This document shows, in pieces, positions 59,504-64,000 of a stretch of 64,000 nucleotides of DNA; position 1 is the first letter of the stretch; each line of letters opens with the position of its first letter. The stretch spans positions 1,364,001 through 1,428,000 of the forward strand of contig NZ_JASTLC010000001.1 in the NCBI RefSeq assembly GCF_030499575.1. The letters run 5' to 3'. A model generated the notes under the pieces. The model did not search any database, had not been told where the DNA came from, and saw only the letters and a program-made list of their open reading frames with translations. A program made the position numbers and the translations under genes. This DNA is from Streptomyces sp. DG2A-72 (lineage in GTDB: Bacteria > Actinomycetota > Actinomycetes > Streptomycetales > Streptomycetaceae).

Positions 59504-60942
59504 CGCTTGGTGGTGGCCGCCAGCGCGGCCTCCCGGGACAGCCCCGTCTCCAGGGCCCGGTGGAAGGTCGCCGACTGCCATGCCGCCCCGTTGACCCGGC
59601 GCCGGCAGCGCTCCTCGATCACGCCGAGATACAGGTCCCGGTCGGCCGGATCGACGCCCCACGCGTCCAGCCCGGCTTCGGCGAGCGGCAGCAGTTCGTC
59701 GCGTACGAGGCTCACCGCGTCGACCTCGGTGGTACCGCCGTAGCGCCCGCGCCGGGGCCAGATCAGGCGGGCGTCGATGCCGTGCCGGCACGCGGTGTCG
59801 AAGTTGGCGGCGGCCGCCTCGAACGGCAGCCGGGACCAGACCGGCCGGGACTCCTCGGCGAGGGCGCGGACGACGCCGTAGAAGAAGGCGGCGTTGGCGA
59901 GGACGTCCGTGACGGTCGGCCCGGCGGGCAGGACGCGGTTCTCGACGCGCAGGTGCGGGATGTCGTCGGCGATGCCGTAGACGGGCCGGTTCCAGCGGTA
60001 CACGGTGCCGTTGTGCAGGACGAGTTCGGCGAGTTTCGGGGTGCCGCCCGCGTCGAGGACGGCGAGGGGGTCCTCGTCGTTGCAGATCGGCAGCAGGGCC
60101 GGGAAGAAGCGCAGGTTCTCCTCGAAGAGGTCGTACGCCGAGGAGATCCACCGTTCGCCGAACCAGGTGCGCGGCCGGACGCCCTGGGCCTGGAGCTCGG
60201 GCGGGCGGGTGTCGGTGGACTGCTGGAACAGCGGCGGCCGGGACTCGCACCACAGCTCGCGGCCGAACAGGAAGGGCGAGTTGGCGCCCACGGCGATCTG
60301 TGCGGCGGCGACGGCCTGCGCGGCGTTCCACACGGCGGCGAAGCGGCCCGGCGTGACCTGGAGGTGCAGTTGGACCGAAGTGCAGGCGGCTTCCGGCGCG
60401 ATGGACCTGGAGGTGCAGCGCAGATGCTCCACGCCCGCTATGTCGAGCACGAAGTCCTCGCCGCGGGCGGCCACGATCTGGTCGTTGAGGAGGGTGTAGC
60501 GGTCGACGTCGGAGAGGTTCGTGGAGACCAGGTCGTCGCGGTCGAGTGTCGGCAGAATACCGATCATCACGATGCCCGCATCGACCTCGCGCGCTTTCCG
60601 GTCGGCATATGCCAGTGAGGTGCGCAGTTCCTCGGCGAGCCGGTCGAATACCCGCCCGGTCAAGCGATGTGGGGCTATGTTGACTTCCAGGTTGAACATG
60701 GCGAGTTCTGTTTGGAAATCTCGGCTTGCGATCCTCTCCAGTACTTGCGCATTCAGCATTTTCGGCATGCCGTCGGCACCGGTGAGATTCAATTCGATCT
60801 CCAGCCCCATGAGGTTCTTCGGGCGATCGAACCGCTGCTCCGCCAGAAGCCGCTCCAGTCCCGTCAGGCACTCCCGGAGCTTGCCGCGGTGCCGCTGCCG
60901 ATCGGACAGGTCGAACCCGCCTGCCACGACCTTCTCCCCCAT
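59425..60942 (-). CDS. Glutamate-cysteine ligase (GCS2) family enzyme
   Basis: A 505-residue ATP-grasp-like carboxylate-amine ligase of the GCS2 family. Supporting segments are LMGLEIELNLTGADGMPKML with the metal-binding Glu residues, FQTELAMFNLEVNIAPHRLT, CTSVQLHLQVTPGRFAAVWN and RWNRPVYGIADDIPHLRVEN. Such enzymes join glutamate to cysteine or another amine. Actinomycetes use mycothiol rather than glutathione, so the product could be an ergothioneine precursor or an unrelated gamma-glutamyl compound. It is not in an egt cluster. ATG 60942 follows no strong ribosome binding site. The 3' end overlaps the VWA gene's aberrant tail. Confidence 0.88.
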   Translation of the reverse strand: MGEKVVAGGFDLSDRQRHRGKLRECLTGLERLLAEQRFDRPKNLMGLEIELNLTGADGMPKMLNAQVLERIASRDFQTELAMFNLEVNIAPHRLTGRVFDRLAEELRTSLAYADRKAREVDAGIVMIGILPTLDRDDLVSTNLSDVDRYTLLNDQIVAARGEDFVLDIAGVEHLRCTSRSIAPEAACTSVQLHLQVTPGRFAAVWNAAQAVAAAQIAVGANSPFLFGRELWCESRPPLFQQSTDTRPPELQAQGVRPRTWFGERWISSAYDLFEENLRFFPALLPICNDEDPLAVLDAGGTPKLAELVLHNGTVYRWNRPVYGIADDIPHLRVENRVLPAGPTVTDVLANAAFFYGVVRALAEESRPVWSRLPFEAAAANFDTACRHGIDARLIWPRRGRYGGTTEVDAVSLVRDELLPLAEAGLDAWGVDPADRDLYLGVIEERCRRRVNGAAWQSATFHRALETGLSREAALAATTKRYRELMHHGEPVHTWPVGLPEAVPMG

Positions 60943-61500
60943 CGAAGCGTCCCTCCTCGAATGGGCAGGCCGATCAGGTCCGGCCGCCGGTGTCCCGGGT
61001 CAGGTGGGATGATGCCCAGCCGAAGCGATCGATAACGTCGCGGGCGGAGCGGGCGCGCGCTACCCTGGCGGACGTGACCGGCGGCACATTCACCGGGCAT
61101 GGCACATAGTGCAGTTTCCGGCACCTTGCCAACTCGTGAAAAACACCGACGAGTATTGGCCGACCGCTTCATCCACATTTCCCGAGGTCATCGCCGGGCG
61201 ACGGGTTCGGAACCGGGATGATTCCCGCTTGTCGCCGACCGAATGGACCCTTGCCGAAGTCCCCGGAAACAGCTAGACGAAACACAATCTGAACACGTGT
61301 CGTATAAACTCCGCGAACAAGGCAGAGGGTTGGCGCCCCGGTCCGGGTTCCTGCCGTCAGGTGACGTGCGGCAGGCTTCACTCACACCCACGCATCCCCA
61401 GACCCCGGCCCCCGCCTCTCTGACCCCGCGAGCTGACAGCGCCGTCCGCCCCCGCCACGCCCTCGCGCCACTGTGCCTGTCGAATGAGAGGCGACCCACC
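60943..61500. other. Long intergenic region, no gene recognised
   Basis: A 558-base gap between divergent genes. It is less G+C-rich toward 61130-61310. A perfect ACACGTGT palindrome lies at 61293-61300, followed at once by TATAAA (61303-61308), which may be the promoter of the gene at 61501 with a long leader of about 190 bases. I found no tRNA or clear riboswitch. Frames up to 104 codons exist on the minus strand but have no recognisable product. Confidence 0.45.
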
Positions 61501-62085
61501 ATGCCGCTGCATGTCCCCCCGGCTCCAGCGCCCGCCCTTCGCTCCGTCCTCACCGCCCTCGGTTCCCCCACCGCGGTCCGCGAGGCCCGGACTCCCGCCC
61601 TGCGCACCGCGCAGGGCACCGCCACTCCCGAACTCCCACTGCCCGTGCACGTACTCGACCGCATCACCTCCGAGGGCGTGTCCGCGACACGGCTGGCCGG
61701 GTGGCGCTTCCTGATCCGCTGCGGCGACCGTGCGGTGGCCGCGGCCGAGACCATGCTGACCCCTGACGGCTGGGCCTTCTCGCACTTCTTCGAGGGCCCG
61801 TACGTCGCCTCCACCGAGCGCGCGCTGCGCCAGGCCGAGTCGGTGACCGGGGCCTACCAGCCGCGCCTGCTGTCGCTGCCCGGCCTGTACATGCTCACGC
61901 TGTGGCTGCACGGCGACTGCTCCTCGGACGGCACCACCGGCCACCCCGCCGCGACCGACCTGCTCGTCCCGCTGGCGCCGGCCCCGCCCGGCATCGCGGC
62001 ACACCGGCCGCACCAGGTCGCCGAGCTCCTTCCGATGCTCACCCACCGAGTGACACCCGCCCCGCTGCTCGGCCAGCCCGCCTGA
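61501..62085 (+). CDS. Conserved-looking Streptomyces hypothetical protein, 194 residues
   Basis: A 194-residue protein. An Ala/Pro-rich N-terminal region of about 45 residues precedes a compact domain: LPLPVHVLDRITSEGVSATR, LAGWRFLIRCGDRAVAAAET, MLTPDGWAFSHFFEGPYVAS and LSLPGLYMLTLWLHGD. I recall related proteins in streptomycetes but know no function. ATG 61501 follows GAGAGG. No signal peptide or membrane helix is present. The gene ends just before a strong terminator and is probably monocistronic. Confidence 0.75.
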   Translation: MPLHVPPAPAPALRSVLTALGSPTAVREARTPALRTAQGTATPELPLPVHVLDRITSEGVSATRLAGWRFLIRCGDRAVAAAETMLTPDGWAFSHFFEGPYVASTERALRQAESVTGAYQPRLLSLPGLYMLTLWLHGDCSSDGTTGHPAATDLLVPLAPAPPGIAAHRPHQVAELLPMLTHRVTPAPLLGQPA

Positions 62086-62108
62086 CCGACCCGTCCCGCG
62101 AAACACCC

Positions 62109-62147
62109 TCGTACCCCGCCGCCGGAATTCCGGGTAGCGGGGTACGA
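62109..62147 (+). terminator. Hairpin terminator with inner palindrome
   Basis: TCGTACCCCGC (62109-62119) pairs perfectly with GCGGGGTACGA (62137-62147). Its loop contains a second palindrome, CCGGAATTCCGG (62122-62133), so two stems can stack. It starts 24 bases after the stop of the preceding gene. Confidence 0.82.
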
Positions 62148-62168
62148 CGCTGTTTCCGGTACCCGTAC

Positions 62169-62259
62169 GCTCGTACGCGCTACAGGAATACTTGTACGCG
62201 CTTGGAACCCCCATCAAGCCTTATCACGCTCGCACGAGCATTACCGCGCTCGAACGAGC
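62169..62259. repeat. Four operator-like 12-mers (RCTYGNACGMGC)
   Basis: GCTCGTACGCGC (62169), ACTTGTACGCGC (62190), GCTCGCACGAGC (62228) and GCTCGAACGAGC (62248) lie 21, 38 and 20 bases apart. The last two are palindromes. The array sits between the terminator and the DUF5999 gene and has the look of a regulator-binding region. Confidence 0.6.
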
Positions 62260-62532
62260 CGAAAAGGGTCCGTCTCCCCGTCCTGACTAGCCCCATCCGA
62301 CCATCCCGAACCACCCGAAGTGGCAGTGCAGTTGGAATGAACCCTCCGCGCGGGTGATGCGTCCTGAACCTGTGAGAAGCGGTGCCGCTAAATCCCTGCG
62401 GATTGACGCCCGTGGGGCAACACTGGGTTCGACCGACTTATACAAACGGGGGCGGCCATGAACGAGGCTTCACGCCACAGGACAGACCCGACAACCCACT
62501 CACTCCACACGACAGAGCGAAAGATCCCACCC

Positions 62533-62727
62533 ATGTGCCAGCACCAGCCACCCTGTCCGACAGCCGAATCAGCCGACCGGGAGTCCGCCCGACTCGTGGC
62601 GCACCACCCGGAGCAGGGATGGAGCCTGCTGTGCAACGGCGTTCTGCTGTTCGAGGACACCGGTGAGCTTCTGCCCGACGGCCAGATCATCGCCCCGCAC
62701 CGTGCACAGGTGATGACCGCGGCCTGA
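62533..62727 (+). CDS. DUF5999 protein
   Basis: A 64-residue protein starting MCQHQPPCPTAESADRESAR and continuing VAHHPEQGWSLLCNGVLLFE, DTGELLPDGQIIAPHR. This is the DUF5999 family, small cytoplasmic proteins of streptomycetes; several have Cys and His residues (CQHQPPC) that may bind a metal. The start ATG 62533 with GAAAGA about nine bases upstream fits the family N terminus; an upstream ATG 62458 is unlikely. The 447 bases before it are non-coding but carry the 12-mer array. Confidence 0.85.
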   Translation: MCQHQPPCPTAESADRESARLVAHHPEQGWSLLCNGVLLFEDTGELLPDGQIIAPHRAQVMTAA

Positions 62728-62766
62728 GCGGCACCGGGCGGACGGACATCCCGCCCGGAGATATGA

Positions 62767-62802
62767 GGGGCCGGACGCAGACCCATCCTGCGAACCGGCC
62801 CC
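62767..62802 (+). terminator. Hairpin terminator after DUF5999 gene
   Basis: GGGGCCGG (62767-62774) pairs with CCGGCCCC (62795-62802), with an inner CGCAG/CTGCG stem. It is positioned 40 bases after the DUF5999 stop. Confidence 0.8.
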
Positions 62803-62985
62803 GACGCATGTCGAGCATCGGTCACTCCCCGTAGTCCCCCGTGTGTGATCCGGTCCCGTGATCCGGTCCGCCTCACCCCATTCCCTTCCCAACACCACCC
62901 GCTTTCCGGAAGACTCCTGGAAGTTTCGAGGCGTGTGTCCGGTACGGCGGTGGCGGATGCGCAACCGGTCGACGGAGGTGGGGAA

Positions 62986-64000
62986 TTGGCAGCACGCGAG
63001 GCCGATGCCGAGCAGGCGCCGGAGGACGGGGGCAGGGTCACCATCACGGAGATCGCCCGGCAGGCCGGGGTCTCGGTGCCGACCGTGTCCCGGGTCGTCA
63101 ACGGCCGCTCGGACGTGTCGCCCCAGACCCGCGCCCGCGTGGAGGACCTGCTGCGCCGGCACGGATACCGCAGGCGCCCCGCGACCTCCGCCACCCGTGC
63201 CGCCCTGCTCGACCTGGTCTTCAACAGCCTCGACAGCCCCTGGGCCGTGGAGATCATCCGGGGTGTGGAGGAGGCGGCCCACACGGCCGGCGTCGGCACT
63301 GTGGTGTCGGCGATCCACGGACGCTCGGGCGACGCCCGCGAGTGGATGCGCAACCTGCGGGCCCGCGCCTCCGACGGCGTCATCCTCGTCACCTCGGCCC
63401 TGGAGCCGGTGCTGTACGAGGAACTGCGCATCCTCGGTGTCCCGCTCGTGGTCGTCGACCCGGCCGGCTCGCCCGCCCTGGACGCGCCCACCATCGGCGC
63501 CGCCAACTGGTCCGGCGGCATGGCGGCCACCGAGCACCTGCTGGCCCTCGGCCACCGCAGGATCGGCCTGATCGCCGGGCCGCCCCGGCTGCTGTGCTCC
63601 CGGGCCCGGCTGGACGGCTACCGTACGGCCCTGGAAAGCGCAGGTCTCACACTCGACGACGCCCTCGTCGTGCCCGGCGACTTCCACCCCGAGTCCGGAT
63701 TCGCCGGCTGCAACGCCCTCCTGGACCTGCCCGATCCGCCCACCGCCGTCTTCGCGGCCAGCGACCAGATGGCGCTCGGCGCGATCGAGGCGTTGCGGCG
63801 GCGGGGCCTCAGGGTGCCGGAGGACATGAGCCTGGTCGGTTTCGACGACCTTCCAGAAGTCCGCTGGTCGGCCCCACCGCTCACCACCGTCCGCCAGCCG
63901 CTCGCCGACATGGGCAAGCTCGCCGTCCGTACGGTGCTGCGCCTGGCCCGCGGCGAGCAGCCGGACTCGCCGCGGGTGGAGCTGGGCACGGATCTGGTGG
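62986..64000 (+). CDS. LacI-family transcriptional regulator (3' end cut by window)
   Basis: At least 338 residues. TTG 62986 follows a strong GGAGGTG at five bases; GTG 62950 is an alternative that would bury that site. The helix-turn-helix is VTITEIARQAGVSVPTVSRV then NGRSDVSPQTRARVEDLLRR. The periplasmic-binding-like sensor domain includes LDLVFNSLDSPWAVEIIRGV, IGAANWSGGMAATEHLLALG, HRRIGLIAGPP and FAASDQMALGAIEALRRRGL. Ligands are usually sugars. The transported or degraded substrate should be encoded to the right of the window. Its operator is not obvious here. Confidence 0.93.
   Translation, partial: MAAREADAEQAPEDGGRVTITEIARQAGVSVPTVSRVVNGRSDVSPQTRARVEDLLRRHGYRRRPATSATRAALLDLVFNSLDSPWAVEIIRGVEEAAHTAGVGTVVSAIHGRSGDAREWMRNLRARASDGVILVTSALEPVLYEELRILGVPLVVVDPAGSPALDAPTIGAANWSGGMAATEHLLALGHRRIGLIAGPPRLLCSRARLDGYRTALESAGLTLDDALVVPGDFHPESGFAGCNALLDLPDPPTAVFAASDQMALGAIEALRRRGLRVPEDMSLVGFDDLPEVRWSAPPLTTVRQPLADMGKLAVRTVLRLARGEQPDSPRVELGTDLV

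Noticed and set aside
60864..61178. A minus-strand frame of 104 codons upstream of the ligase
   Set aside because: Its sequence is Arg/Ser-rich without pattern, and it overlaps the ligase start in another frame.
1..64000. CRISPR arrays, rRNA and tRNA genes
   Set aside because: I saw no regularly spaced repeats of CRISPR length, no rRNA sequence and no convincing tRNA cloverleaf on either strand. A covariance search would be needed to exclude a tRNA fully.

Overview
The window is chromosomal DNA of a Streptomyces or very close relative. The G+C content and third-position bias are extreme. GTG and TTG starts are common, and several genes have a TANNNT -10 box 6-7 bases before the start codon (leaderless mRNAs). 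The gene set is typical of the genus: a divergent third EF-Tu, Lnt, UppP, FabG-type reductases, F420-dependent oxidoreductases, and DUF5709, DUF6479, DUF6480 and DUF5999 small proteins. From memory, the order around tuf3, uppP, lnt, ung and the paired fabG genes resembles the S. coelicolor tuf3 region, but I could not align it.

Layout. (1) 1-24.2 kb is conserved chromosome: a sigma-like fragment, a hotdog thioesterase, an MFS exporter, a spermidine-synthase-like protein, EF-Tu3, AlkD-like DNA repair, a membrane protein, thiolase with a divergent HxlR regulator, a Gfo/Idh plus DUF6807 pair behind a LacI-type operator, UppP, an SDR, an NTF2-like protein, Lnt, a second Gfo/Idh, a DinB protein, a lipoprotein, Ung, a frameshifted family-5 solute-binding protein, two FabG-type reductases, and a HipA-like kinase overlapping a DUF3037 gene. 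At 16.8 kb one deletion has joined the remains of a divergent monooxygenase/TetR pair.

(2) About 24.1-45.6 kb is a decayed integrated element. An integrase C-terminal remnant lies at its left edge. The first 100 bases of the HipA-like gene recur, degraded, at its right edge beside four helically phased CGACAG repeats. Inside are a dozen or more broken genes: integrase, flavodoxin, two polysaccharide-type enzymes, topoisomerase IB, monooxygenase, MFS, epimerase, carbamoyltransferase, sugar kinase, three glycosyltransferases, cytochrome b and GAF-ANTAR. Apparently intact genes sit among them: a STAS-ANTAR regulator, a small winged-helix protein, a cyclase-like protein, a zinc dehydrogenase, hemerythrin, polysaccharide pyruvyl transferase, FAD oxidoreductase, a group-2 sigma factor, an SDR, DUF5709, DUF6480 and a cold-shock protein. 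The broken genes suggest a former cell-surface or exopolysaccharide locus. The survivors look like stress functions.

(3) 45.8-64 kb is conserved chromosome again: a Rieske lipoprotein, isochorismatase, F420 oxidoreductase, LysR with a divergent EamA exporter, MocR with a divergent PPOX/PaiB pair, a second EamA exporter, a Clp-N protein, an SRPBCC protein, PadR, PhzF, a CPBP protease, a large VWA protein with a frameshifted tail, a glutamate-cysteine ligase family enzyme, two small Streptomyces proteins and a LacI regulator cut by the window end.

The parts most worth following up are the element and its unusual attachment site in the HipA/DUF3037 module, the intact pyruvyl transferase/FAD/sigma block inside the wreckage, and several unexplained repeat or operator arrays: CGACAG x4 at 45.65 kb, RCTYGNACGMGC x4 at 62.2 kb, a shared TTCTGACG-N5-TCAG site, and a 67-bp dispersed repeat in three copies.
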